DNA of 64,000 bases from Arthrobacter sp. TPD3018. GTDB lineage: Bacteria; Pseudomonadota; Alphaproteobacteria; Sphingomonadales; Sphingomonadaceae. The notes under the pieces are model-generated. The model saw only the letters and a list, made by a program, of their open reading frames with translations, searched no databases and was not told the origin of the DNA. Positions 26,171 through 35,026 of the stretch are shown here, piece after piece. Both the position numbers and the translations under genes were made by a program. The stretch is from positions 334,821 through 398,820 of the forward strand of contig QDFQ01000002.1 of the NCBI GenBank assembly GCA_003075315.1, read 5' to 3'. Each line of letters opens with the position of its first letter. The first letter of the stretch is position 1.

Positions 26171-28474
26171 CTATGGCTTCATCGTCTGCGGCTCGAGCGT
26201 CGCGGTCGACACCATCGTGCGATCCGCCGCATCCTGGGCCAGCGCGACCCGATAGCGGCCGCCTGCGATCCGCCAGCCGGGCAATCCGGTGTCGTAATCG
26301 GCGACGATGCGCGGCTCGGCGGTCAGCGTCACGCGCCGCGTCTCGCCCGGCTTCAGGGCGAGGCGCGTGAAGGCACCCAGCCGCATCGGCGTCGCGCCAT
26401 CGTCGCGTGCGACGTACATCTGCGGCACGTCCACGCCCTCGCGCCGTCCGACGTTGGTCACGGTGAACGTCACGCTCAGCGTCTTGCCGCCGGTCACCAC
26501 CGGATTGCTGTAGGCGAAGCGCGTATAGGTGAGGCCATGGCCGAACGGGAACAGGGGTTTCAGCCCCTTCTTCTCGTACCAGCGATAGCCGACGTCGGCA
26601 CCCTCGACATAATCGACCGGAAAGCTTTGCAGTTGATAGCTGGAGGCCGCCGCCGGGTTCGCCGCCGCCGCCGCCTGCAGGTCGGTCATCCGGTCGAGGC
26701 CCACCGGCCGCGGGCGCGGCGGCTGCGATGCGTCGGCCGGGAAGGTGATCGGCAGGCGCCCGGACGGCGCGACCTTGCCCGTCAGGATCGCGGCCAGCGC
26801 CTCGCCGCCACGCTGCCCCGGATACCAGGCCTGCACCACCGCGGGCACTTTGGCGATCCACGGCATCAGCACCGGGCCACCCGTTTCCATCACTGCGATC
26901 GTCTTCGGCTGAGCGTCCGCGATCGCGGCGATCAGCGCGTCCTGCTGGTTGGGCAGATGCAGGTCGGGCACGTCGTCCGCCTCGGTCGTCCATTGCGTTG
27001 CAAAGACGATGGCGAGATCCGCCTTACGCGCGGCGTCCAGCGTCGCATTGAAATTGCGCCCGTCGACCCAATCGACCGTCACCCCCGGCAGCGCCTTGCG
27101 CAGGGCATTGAGCGGCGAGGAGGCGTGATAGGTGATCCGCGCGAACGACGCCGATCCACCGGTCGACAGCGGGATTTCCACCGGCGCCCCGCCGACCGAC
27201 CGCACCTGGCTCGACCCGCCGCCCGACAGCACGCCGACATCGGCGTTGCCGCCGATCACGACGATCCGCTTCGCGGTGCGCGCGATCGGCAGCAGATCGC
27301 CCTGGTTCTTCAACAGCACGATGCCCGCCTCGGCGGTACGCTGCGCAACCAGCGCATGGGCCGCATAATCGGGGGTCACGGTGCGTGCAGGCACCGCCCT
27401 GTCGAACGCCCCCGTCTCGATCAGGCCGGTCAGATAGCGCGCGACCATGTCGTCCAGCCGCGCCTCCGACACCGCGCCCTTCGCCACCGCCTCGGCCAGC
27501 GGCGCGCCGAAATAGATGGCCTTGTCGAGTTCCTGGCCCGATTCCTGGTCGAGTCCGGCATTGGCCGCCTTCACGGTCGAATGCACCGCACCCCAGTCAC
27601 TCATTACCCAGCCGGGATAGCCCCAGTCGCGCTTCAGCACGTCGGTCAGCAGATGCTTGTTCTCGCACGCCCAGTCGCCGTTGACCTTGTTGTAGGCGCA
27701 CATGACCGATCCGGGATGCCCCTTCTCGATCGCGATCTGGAAAGCGAGCAGGTCGCTCATGCGCAGCGCCGCCTCGCCGATCCGCGCGTCGACCACCATG
27801 CGGCCGGTTTCCTGCGCATTCAGCGCGAAATGCTTGATCGTCGAGACGATGTTGTTCGACTGGACGCCCGCGATATGCGCGCCGCCCAGCGTGCCCGCGA
27901 GCAGCGGGTCCTCACCCAGATATTCGAAGTTGCGGCCATTCCACGGATCGCGTGTCAGGTTGACGCCGCCCGCCAGCAGCACGTTGAAGCGCTTGTCGCG
28001 CGCTTCCGACCCGATCATCGCACCGCCCGCCTGCGCGATCGCGGGGTCGAAGCTGGCGGCAGTGGCGAGACTGGAGGGCAGCGCGGTGGCGACATCGCCC
28101 TTGCGCTGCTCCACCTGATTGGCGACCCCGAGCGACGCATCGCTTTCGCGCACCAGCGGCACGCCAAGGCGCGGAATGCCGTCGATATGCCCGGCGGAGG
28201 GGATGAGTTCGTTCGAGGTCTTGCCCGCTGCCATCGGCGGGAACAGGCCGTGGACCAGTGCGATCTTTTCCGCCTGCGTCATTCGCGCGACGATCCGGTC
28301 GGCGCGGGCACGGGCCGACGAGGGCCCGCCTGCTTCGCCGTTCGCCGGGCTTTGCGGTCTCACCGTGCCCGCGTTTGCCGTTTGCGCCTGCGCCTGCGCC
28401 TGTGCGGTCATCCCCGCTGCGACCAGCGCGATCGTCGCCAGCCCGCCGGCCATCCTTGCCTTCGTCACCGTCAT
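26171..28474 (-). CDS. Glycoside hydrolase family 3 enzyme 2
   Basis: Exported GH3 beta-glycosidase of about 767 aa. The signal region is followed by an AQAQAQAQ stretch encoded by a hexanucleotide repeat. The catalytic barrel shows AASFDPAIAQAGG, KHFALNAQETGR, CAYNKVNGDWACEN and the nucleophile Asp293 in VMSDWGAVH; then the C-domain and Fn3-like terminus (VTNVGRREGVDVPQMYV). It acts on short beta-glucosides or xylosides; the family does not resolve which. The start is uncertain: the ATG at 28474 has GGGAGG abutting it with no spacer, and an ATG at 28453 with AAGG upstream is an alternative. It is followed by the MFS gene and is divergent from a receptor. Confidence 0.9.
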   Translation of the reverse strand: MTVTKARMAGGLATIALVAAGMTAQAQAQAQTANAGTVRPQSPANGEAGGPSSARARADRIVARMTQAEKIALVHGLFPPMAAGKTSNELIPSAGHIDGIPRLGVPLVRESDASLGVANQVEQRKGDVATALPSSLATAASFDPAIAQAGGAMIGSEARDKRFNVLLAGGVNLTRDPWNGRNFEYLGEDPLLAGTLGGAHIAGVQSNNIVSTIKHFALNAQETGRMVVDARIGEAALRMSDLLAFQIAIEKGHPGSVMCAYNKVNGDWACENKHLLTDVLKRDWGYPGWVMSDWGAVHSTVKAANAGLDQESGQELDKAIYFGAPLAEAVAKGAVSEARLDDMVARYLTGLIETGAFDRAVPARTVTPDYAAHALVAQRTAEAGIVLLKNQGDLLPIARTAKRIVVIGGNADVGVLSGGGSSQVRSVGGAPVEIPLSTGGSASFARITYHASSPLNALRKALPGVTVDWVDGRNFNATLDAARKADLAIVFATQWTTEADDVPDLHLPNQQDALIAAIADAQPKTIAVMETGGPVLMPWIAKVPAVVQAWYPGQRGGEALAAILTGKVAPSGRLPITFPADASQPPRPRPVGLDRMTDLQAAAAANPAAASSYQLQSFPVDYVEGADVGYRWYEKKGLKPLFPFGHGLTYTRFAYSNPVVTGGKTLSVTFTVTNVGRREGVDVPQMYVARDDGATPMRLGAFTRLALKPGETRRVTLTAEPRIVADYDTGLPGWRIAGGRYRVALAQDAADRTMVSTATLEPQTMKP

Positions 28475-28530
28475 CCTCCCGAACATCCGATTTTGGCCGC
28501 TTGTGTTGCATTTGTGCCAGCCTGTCCAGA

Positions 28531-28604
28531 GAACGTTCACAATCTTGGATCGTGACGCACAGACACGTCTTGACACACTTGGGCCTTTGCAAGAGTGAAC
28601 GTTC
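28531..28604. promoter_or_regulatory. Two GAACGTTC palindromes upstream of receptor
   Basis: GAACGTTC occurs at 28531-28538 (context GAGAACGTTCAC) and at 28597-28604 (context GTGAACGTTCCC), 66 bp apart, in the divergent region between GH3 enzyme 2 and the receptor at 28655. The two flanked 12-mers are near reverse complements of one another. Such pairs suit a LacI-family dimer or DNA looping; the lacI gene ending the downstream cluster (35026-36075) is the obvious candidate binder. Confidence 0.55.
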
Positions 28605-28654
28605 CCAAGAAGCGCGGCGACAACCGCGCCCTTTTGCTATTGGGGAGGATTTCC

Positions 28655-31600
28655 ATGCGCAGCGTCCATGCTCGCCTGCTTTCGCACTTCGCTATCGGCG
28701 TCTCGACCGCCGCCCTGATGCTGCCGGCTGCCGCCGCGGCGCAGGATGCCGCCGCCACCGTCGGCCAGACCGGCCCGGCGCAAACCGATCCGCAGCCGAC
28801 CACGGCCGATGGCACTGCGGGCCAGGCGGACGGCGACATCGTCGTCACCGGCATCCGCGCCAGCTTGCGCGATTCAGTGAACATCAAGCGCAACGCCCAG
28901 GGCATCGTCGACGCGATCAGCGCCGAGGACATGGGCAAGTTCCCCGACACGAATCTCGCCGAATCGCTGCAGCGCATCACCGGCGTGTCGATCGACCGCT
29001 CGAACGGCGAAGGCCAGTTCGTCACCGTTCGCGGCTTCGGCGCCGACTATAACCTCGTCACACTCAATGGCCGCCAGATGCCGACGTCGTTCATCGGCGA
29101 CGGCAACAGCGCACCGGGTTCGCGCGCGTTCGACTTCGCGACGCTCGCGTCCGAAGGCGTGGCAGCGCTGGAGGTCTACAAGTCCGGTCGCGCCAGCATC
29201 CCGACCGGCGGCATCGGCGCGACGGTCAACGTCCGCACCCCCCGTCCGCTCGACAAGCCCGGCCTGCGCGGATCGATCGCGGCGCGCGGCGTCGTCGACA
29301 CCACGCAGAACGGCCGCAAGGACGTCACGCCCGAAATCTCGGGCATTATCTCCGACACGTTCGCAGACGACCGTATCGGCATCCTGATCAACGGCACCTA
29401 CCAGCGCCGCAACTTCAGTTCGAACAGCGCCAACATCGGCTGGCGCGACGGCTATCTGGGGAACGAGAACAACTGGGGGTCGCTGGCGATGCCGGGCGAT
29501 CCGCGCTACGCCAACATCACCAACCGGCCCAAGGCGACCGACGTGTATCAGGTGCCGCAGAACGGCGGCTACGACGTCGTCAATGGCCGGCGCGAGCGCA
29601 TCAATGGCCAGGCGGTGCTGCAATTCCGCCCGACCGACGATCTGACCGCGACGATCGATTACACCTACGCGCGCAACACGATCGACATTCGCGACAATAG
29701 CGTCGGCATCTGGTACAACCACAATGACACGCTGAGCGCATGGACCAACGGCCCGGTCGCCGGCCCGATCTTCTACACCGAGCGCTTTGGCGCGGGCGAA
29801 ACCAAGGATCTGGCCTATTCGGCGTCGCAGACGTCGGTGCGCAACGAGAACAAGTCGCTCGGCGGCAACCTAACGTGGAACGCCCCGGGTGGCGTGACGA
29901 TGACGCTCGATGCGCATCACTCGACTGCCGAATCGAAGCCGAACAGCCCGTACGGCAACAGCAACTCGGTCGGCACCGCCGTCTTCGGCGTCCAGAACCA
30001 GACGCTGAACTTCGATCACGAACTGCCCGTGATCTCGTACAATATGTATTCGGGCATCGATCCGCTGAATGCGGCCAATATCGTTCCCACCGGCAACGCG
30101 TTCCGCAATTCCTATTTCCGCGACGAGATCAACCAGGTCATGGTGCGCGGCCATTACGACCACGGCCACGGCTTCATGGACAGCCTGGACTGGGGCACCG
30201 AATATACCGACAATAAGGTGCGCTCGGCCTATAGCGTGCTGCAGAACGACACCTGGGGCGGCACCGGCGGCGACAGCCCGGCGCAGCGCGCCGCGGCGGC
30301 GGCATTGCTGCCCGACAATCTGTTCAAGCTGACCAGCATTCCCGATAAGTTCTCCGGGATCAGCGGCGCGAACGACCCGAACATCATCAAGTCGTTCTAC
30401 AGCTTCGACCTGCCGAGCGTCGTCAAGCTGCTCGACCAGGCGTACAAGATCTGCGGTGGCAACGGCCAGTGCCTGATCCCGTACAACACCGATTCGCGCG
30501 TCCACGAAAAGACGATGTCGGCCTATGCGCAGTTCAACGGCAAGTTCGACCTGTTCTCGCGCACCGCGCACCTGATCGCCGGGCTGCGGTACGAACATAC
30601 CGACGTTTCCGCGTCTGCGCTCGTGCCGACCCCGGTCGGCGCACGGCAGAATTCGCAGAACGAATTCAACGTGCTGTTCCAGGGTAGCGGCTTCACGACG
30701 TTCAAGGGCAATTACGAGAACTGGCTGCCCTCGGTCGACTTCGACTTCCAGCCGCTGGAGAACGTCAAGCTGCGTGCATCGTATAGCCATACGATCGCGC
30801 GTGCGGATTACGGCAGCCTGCAGGGCGGTCGCCGGATCGACCAGCTGTTCCGCGTCGGTGGCGGCTTCGGGTCGGTCGGCAATCCCAACCTCGTGCCTTA
30901 CAAGTCGAAGAACATCGATCTGTCGGCGGAATGGTATTATACGCGCGACAGCTACATCTCGGTCGGCTACTTCCACAAGGACGTGTCGAACTACATCAGC
31001 ACGACCCAGGTCAACACGACGATCCCGGGCATCACCACGCCCTACAACGGCCCCCGTTATCAGGCGGCGGTCGCAGCTCTGACTGCGCGCGGCCAGGATC
31101 TGACCTTCGCCAACATCCGCGATTACATCGGCACGAACTATCCGGGCTCGGTGGTCAACGGCACGATCATCGCGCAGGCGAACGATCCGCTGGTGAATTT
31201 CATCGTCTCGACGCCGTTCAACAGCAGCCAGACCGCCGCGATCGATGGCTTCGAATTCGCGATCCAGCACAATTTCTGGAACACCGGCTTCGGCACGATC
31301 CTCAACTACACGATCGTCAACAGCAACCAAAAGTACGACAACACCAAGCCCTCGAGCGTTGCGCAATTTGCGGTGCTGGGTCTGTCGGACAGCGCCAATG
31401 CCGTGCTGTTCTTCGACAAATACGGCATCAACGCGCGTGCGGCCTACAATTGGCGCAAGGGGTTCTTGGCCGCAGCGGGCACCAACCCGGTCTACGTCAA
31501 CACCTATGGCCAGCTCGACGGCACGATCAGCTATGCGATCACGCCACGCGTCACGATCTTTGCCGAAGGGATCAACATCCTGGGCGAAAATCGCGGCGGC

Positions 31601-31681
31601 CACCTTCGCTCGGACCGCAACATCAATTTCGTGACCAAGCAGGATGCGCGCTACTCGGCGGGCGCCCGCTTCACCTTCTAA
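28655..31681 (+). CDS. TonB-dependent receptor of the halogenase/SapC locus (1008 aa)
   Basis: Outer-membrane importer of 1008 aa. The signal peptide begins MRSVHARLLSH and ends AAAAAQ. A TonB-box-like GDIVVTGIRASLRDS is followed by a plug typical of proteobacterial carbohydrate receptors (AEDMGKFPDTNLAESLQRI, GFGADYNLVTLNGRQMP) and a long barrel ending ARFTF. GGGGAGGA precedes the ATG at 28655. A strong intrinsic terminator follows 16 bp after the stop, before the sapC gene. Putative GAACGTTC operators lie upstream. It probably imports the glycan ligand sensed by the downstream LacI protein. Confidence 0.94.
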   Translation: MRSVHARLLSHFAIGVSTAALMLPAAAAAQDAAATVGQTGPAQTDPQPTTADGTAGQADGDIVVTGIRASLRDSVNIKRNAQGIVDAISAEDMGKFPDTNLAESLQRITGVSIDRSNGEGQFVTVRGFGADYNLVTLNGRQMPTSFIGDGNSAPGSRAFDFATLASEGVAALEVYKSGRASIPTGGIGATVNVRTPRPLDKPGLRGSIAARGVVDTTQNGRKDVTPEISGIISDTFADDRIGILINGTYQRRNFSSNSANIGWRDGYLGNENNWGSLAMPGDPRYANITNRPKATDVYQVPQNGGYDVVNGRRERINGQAVLQFRPTDDLTATIDYTYARNTIDIRDNSVGIWYNHNDTLSAWTNGPVAGPIFYTERFGAGETKDLAYSASQTSVRNENKSLGGNLTWNAPGGVTMTLDAHHSTAESKPNSPYGNSNSVGTAVFGVQNQTLNFDHELPVISYNMYSGIDPLNAANIVPTGNAFRNSYFRDEINQVMVRGHYDHGHGFMDSLDWGTEYTDNKVRSAYSVLQNDTWGGTGGDSPAQRAAAAALLPDNLFKLTSIPDKFSGISGANDPNIIKSFYSFDLPSVVKLLDQAYKICGGNGQCLIPYNTDSRVHEKTMSAYAQFNGKFDLFSRTAHLIAGLRYEHTDVSASALVPTPVGARQNSQNEFNVLFQGSGFTTFKGNYENWLPSVDFDFQPLENVKLRASYSHTIARADYGSLQGGRRIDQLFRVGGGFGSVGNPNLVPYKSKNIDLSAEWYYTRDSYISVGYFHKDVSNYISTTQVNTTIPGITTPYNGPRYQAAVAALTARGQDLTFANIRDYIGTNYPGSVVNGTIIAQANDPLVNFIVSTPFNSSQTAAIDGFEFAIQHNFWNTGFGTILNYTIVNSNQKYDNTKPSSVAQFAVLGLSDSANAVLFFDKYGINARAAYNWRKGFLAAAGTNPVYVNTYGQLDGTISYAITPRVTIFAEGINILGENRGGHLRSDRNINFVTKQDARYSAGARFTF

Positions 31682-31696
31682 GTCCCCCACGGGCCT

Positions 31697-31732
31697 GCCA
31701 GCCTTCTCCCTCCAGAGAAGGCTGGCTTTTTT
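31697..31732 (+). terminator. Strong intrinsic terminator between receptor and sapC
   Basis: Perfect 12-bp stem GCCAGCCTTCTC / GAGAAGGCTGGC (31697-31708 and 31715-31726), a 6-nt loop and a run of six T. It lies after the receptor stop and 58 bp before sapC, so it should reduce expression of sapC and the following genes relative to the receptor, unless they have their own promoter. Confidence 0.9.
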
Positions 31733-31789
31733 CGTGCAGGGACGGCACCCCTGCCTACGACCAGATTTTGACCAAGAGTGGTGCGTTCG

Positions 31790-32512
31790 ATGACCAGCCA
31801 GCACGCGATCCTGACCGCGGAGGCGCACCGCGATCTCGCCATCCGTACCGAGCGGAATGCGGCCCTCGGCGACGCCCAGATGTGCTGCATCACCGTCCCC
31901 ACCGAATTTCGCGCGGTGCAGGGCACCTACCCCATCCTGTTCCGGCTCAGCGACACGCGCGATCGCTTTACCGCGCTCGCCATGTTCGGCTTCGAAAATG
32001 GTGAAAACCTGTTCCTCGACGGCGATCGCTGGGACGCACGCTATCGTCCGCTGGCGATGGAGATTCAGCCCTTCCTGATCGGCGGCAGTGCCACGCATGA
32101 GGGACCGGGGCAGGTCCACATCGACCTCTCCTCCCCCCGGATCAGCGCCACGGGAGAGGGCGCGCGGCTGTTCGACGAATTGGGCCAGCCCACCCCCTAT
32201 CTGGATCGCATCGCCGGTCAGCTGGGTACGCTCGACGAGGGCTATCGCGCCGCCCCCGCCTTTTTCGCCGCGCTCCAGCGCTACGACCTGCTCGAACCCT
32301 TCACGCTCGACGTGACGCTGGACGACGGCGCCCGCAACCGCCTGGTCGGCTTCCACATCATCGACGAGGACCGGCTTGCCGCGCTTGATGGCGCAGCGCT
32401 CGCCGACCTGCACGCCGGCGGCCATCTGGAACCCATCTACATGGCGATCGCCTCGCTCGCGCATCTCGGCGACCTGGTCGAGCGCCGCAACCGCCGCGTC
32501 TCCCATGGCTGA
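31790..32512 (+). CDS. SapC-family protein
   Basis: A 240-aa soluble protein matching PF07277 (SapC), a family first noted with S-layer genes and common beside TonB receptors and halogenase-like genes; its biochemical role is unknown. Features include CCITVPTEFRAVQGTYPILF near the N-terminus, FLDGDRWDARYRPLAMEIQPF in the middle and LVGFHIIDEDRLAAL near the C-terminus. There is no signal peptide. The ATG at 31790 is preferred, though GTG codons at 31778 and 31781 are possible. It is the first gene of a four-gene overlapping unit: its stop overlaps the JmjC-like gene by 8 bp. Confidence 0.88.
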   Translation: MTSQHAILTAEAHRDLAIRTERNAALGDAQMCCITVPTEFRAVQGTYPILFRLSDTRDRFTALAMFGFENGENLFLDGDRWDARYRPLAMEIQPFLIGGSATHEGPGQVHIDLSSPRISATGEGARLFDELGQPTPYLDRIAGQLGTLDEGYRAAPAFFAALQRYDLLEPFTLDVTLDDGARNRLVGFHIIDEDRLAALDGAALADLHAGGHLEPIYMAIASLAHLGDLVERRNRRVSHG

Positions 32513-33536
32513 GGCGGATCCGGGGCCGCTGGCCGGCCTTGCCGCCGTGCCCGAAGTCACCCTCGCCGACGCCGCCGATCTCGACGCGCGGCTGCGCACC
32601 GCCGACACGCCCTTCGTCGTTCGCGGCCTGGCGAGCGACTGGCCGCTCGTCCGTGCCGGGCTGCAATCGGCAGATGCCGCCCGCGACTATCTGCTGCACC
32701 ATCACCGCGACCGCCCCTTCACCGTGGCGGTCGGCCAGCCGGGCAGCGGCGGGCGCCTGTTCTACGATGCCGCGATGGCGATGAACTTCCGCACGTTCGA
32801 TGCGAAACTGCCCGAGATTTTCGCGCGCATCGCCTCCTTCGCCGGGCAGGCTGAGGCGCCCGCCGTCTATCTCGCCTCGATCGACATGCACCAATATTTC
32901 GATGGGCTGCATGCCGCCAACCAGATCGATCTGGGGACGCGCGAACCGCTCGCCAGCATCTGGATGGGCACACGCACGCGCATCGCCGCACACAATGACG
33001 TGCCGGACAATCTTGCGGTCGTCGCGGTCGGACACCGGCGCTTCACGCTGTTCCCGCGCGACCAGTTCCGCAACCTCCATCTCGGGCCCGTCGACAACAC
33101 CCCTGCCGGCCGCGCGGTGAGCATGGTCGATTTCCACAACCCCGATCTCACCCGCCATCCGCGCTTCGCGGAGGCGATGGCGCATGGCCAAGTCGTGGAG
33201 ATGGCGCCGGGCGACGCGCTCTACATCCCGGCGCTGTGGTGGCACCATGTCGAGGGGCTGGACGATTTCAACGTGCTGGTGAACTATTGGTGGCGTCAGA
33301 CGCCGCGCTGGATGGGCCAGCCACAAGAGGCGCTCAACCACGCGCTGATGGCGATCCGCGACCTTCCCGCCGACCAGAAGGCCCATTGGCGCGACATGTT
33401 CGACTATTACGTCTTCGACAATGACGACGCTGTGACGGCGCATATCCCCGAAGGGGGACGCGGCGTGCTCGACCCGATGACACCCGAGCTCGCCGCGCGG
33501 CTGCGCGCCTATCTGTTGCGGGCGCTGAGCCGATGA
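32505..33536 (+). CDS. Cupin-like JmjC-domain protein (cupin_8), putative Fe(II)/2OG hydroxylase
   Basis: A 343-aa cytoplasmic protein of the cupin_8/FIH-like group. Iron-ligand candidates are His163-x-Asp165 (AAHNDVPDN) and His247 or His248 (ALWWHHVEG), with ASIWMGT and HRRFTLFPRDQ around them as in FIH-type JmjC proteins. Such enzymes hydroxylate protein or small-molecule substrates using 2-oxoglutarate; its target is unknown. It overlaps sapC by 8 bp upstream and halogenase 2 by 4 bp (ATGA) downstream, so the three are translated together. The pairing of a halogenase with a 2OG-type enzyme suggests sequential oxidation of one substrate, which is inference. Confidence 0.88.
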   Translation: MAEADPGPLAGLAAVPEVTLADAADLDARLRTADTPFVVRGLASDWPLVRAGLQSADAARDYLLHHHRDRPFTVAVGQPGSGGRLFYDAAMAMNFRTFDAKLPEIFARIASFAGQAEAPAVYLASIDMHQYFDGLHAANQIDLGTREPLASIWMGTRTRIAAHNDVPDNLAVVAVGHRRFTLFPRDQFRNLHLGPVDNTPAGRAVSMVDFHNPDLTRHPRFAEAMAHGQVVEMAPGDALYIPALWWHHVEGLDDFNVLVNYWWRQTPRWMGQPQEALNHALMAIRDLPADQKAHWRDMFDYYVFDNDDAVTAHIPEGGRGVLDPMTPELAARLRAYLLRALSR

Positions 33537-35026
33537 GCGCCGTCACCCCGCGTCGTATCGTGATCGCCGGCGGCGGCACCGCCGGCTGGATGGCGGCCGC
33601 CGCCCTCACTCGCACGCTCGGCCGCACCGCGACCGTCACGCTCGTCGAGTCCGACGCGATCGGCACCGTCGGCGTGGGGGAATCGACGATCCCGCCGCTC
33701 ATCACCTTCAACCGGCTGCTCGGCATCAGCGAGGCCGAGTTCATGGCGGCGACGCAGGCGACGTTCAAACTGGGCATCCAGTTCGATGGCTGGAAAGGCC
33801 CCGACGACAGCTATTTCCACGCCTTCGGCCTGACCGGCAAAGACCATTGGGCGGCCGGCTTCCAGCATTTCTGGCTCGACGGCCAAGCCCGCGGCCATAC
33901 CGAGTCCTACGACGACTATTGCCTCGAACTGGTCGCGGCACGCGAGGGCAGGTTCGCGCATCTGCCCGACGACCGGATGAGCTACGCCTACCAGCTCGAT
34001 TCGACACTGTACGGCCGCTTCCTGCGCCGGATGGCGGAAGGCGACGGCGCGACGCGGATCGAAGGGAAGATCGCCCGAGTCGAACTTGAGGGCGAGAGCG
34101 GCGACATCGCCGCGCTGGTGCTCGACAGCGGCGTACGGGTGGAGGGCGACCTGTTCCTCGACTGCACCGGCTTCCGCGCACTGCTGATCGAACAGGCGCT
34201 GCACGTCGGCTATAACGATTGGACGCACTGGCTGCCGTGCGACGCGGCGATCGCCGTGCAAACGGAAAGCGTGCGCCCGCCCGTCCCTTTCACCCGCGCG
34301 ATGGCGCATGATGCCGGCTGGCAGTGGCGCATTCCGCTGCAGCATCGCGTCGGCAACGGCATCGTCTATTGCAGCCGCTATTTGTCGCAGGACGCCGCGC
34401 TCGACCGCCTGCTCGGCAACGTCGAAGGTGCGGTGCTGACCGAGCCGAACCGTCTGCGCTTCGTCACCGGTGCGCGGCGCAAGCAATGGCACCGCAACTG
34501 CGTCGCGATCGGTCTGGCGGGCGGGTTCATGGAGCCGCTGGAGTCGACCAGCATCCACTTGATCCAGCGCGCGATCCTGCGGCTGATCCGCCTGCTACCG
34601 CCGGCCGGTGCGATCTCGGCGCACGACATCGCCGAATTCAACGACCAGCAGCTGACCGACATGGATCAGATCCGCGACTTCCTGATCCTGCATTACAAGG
34701 TCACCGAACGCCGCGACTCCCCGTTCTGGCGCCAGTGCGCCGCGATGGACATCCCCGACAGCCTCGCCCAGAAGATCGGCCTGTTCCGTGAGACCGGCCG
34801 CGTCTTCCGCCGCAACGACGAGCTGTTTGCGGAAAACAGCTGGATCCAGGTGATGCTGGGCCAGGGCATCGTGCCGCAGACCCATCACCCGATCGCCGCC
34901 AAGCTGCCCGACGACGAACTCGCCCGTTTCCTCGGCGGCCTGCGTAAAGGCGTCGCGACGACGGTGCGCGGCCTGCCCGCCCACGCCGATTACGTCGCGC
35001 GCTATTGCGGCGCGGCGCCCGCCTGA
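33533..35026 (+). CDS. Flavin-dependent (tryptophan-type) halogenase 2
   Basis: PF04820-family halogenase of 497 aa. FAD-binding IAGGGTAGW (11-19), catalytic Lys79 in ATFKLGIQF (same number as in PrnA), WQWRIP at 263-268 and Glu334 in FMEPLESTSIH are all present, so the enzyme looks active. It is most like halogenase 1 over the C-terminal third (conserved GLPAHADYVARYC end). It overlaps the JmjC-like gene by 4 bp and the lacI gene by 1 nt (TGATG), which makes it an integral part of the sapC-JmjC-halogenase-lacI unit. A flavin reductase is not encoded nearby and would have to come from elsewhere in the genome. Confidence 0.93.
   Translation: MSAVTPRRIVIAGGGTAGWMAAAALTRTLGRTATVTLVESDAIGTVGVGESTIPPLITFNRLLGISEAEFMAATQATFKLGIQFDGWKGPDDSYFHAFGLTGKDHWAAGFQHFWLDGQARGHTESYDDYCLELVAAREGRFAHLPDDRMSYAYQLDSTLYGRFLRRMAEGDGATRIEGKIARVELEGESGDIAALVLDSGVRVEGDLFLDCTGFRALLIEQALHVGYNDWTHWLPCDAAIAVQTESVRPPVPFTRAMAHDAGWQWRIPLQHRVGNGIVYCSRYLSQDAALDRLLGNVEGAVLTEPNRLRFVTGARRKQWHRNCVAIGLAGGFMEPLESTSIHLIQRAILRLIRLLPPAGAISAHDIAEFNDQQLTDMDQIRDFLILHYKVTERRDSPFWRQCAAMDIPDSLAQKIGLFRETGRVFRRNDELFAENSWIQVMLGQGIVPQTHHPIAAKLPDDELARFLGGLRKGVATTVRGLPAHADYVARYCGAAPA

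Noticed and set aside
28570..28575. TTGACA as a -35 element for the receptor at 28655
   Set aside because: No acceptable -10 hexamer at 16-18 bp spacing; kept only as part of the operator region.
29870..32608. 912-codon antisense frame over the receptor and sapC
   Set aside because: Crosses an intrinsic terminator and two well-supported genes; no recognisable domain.
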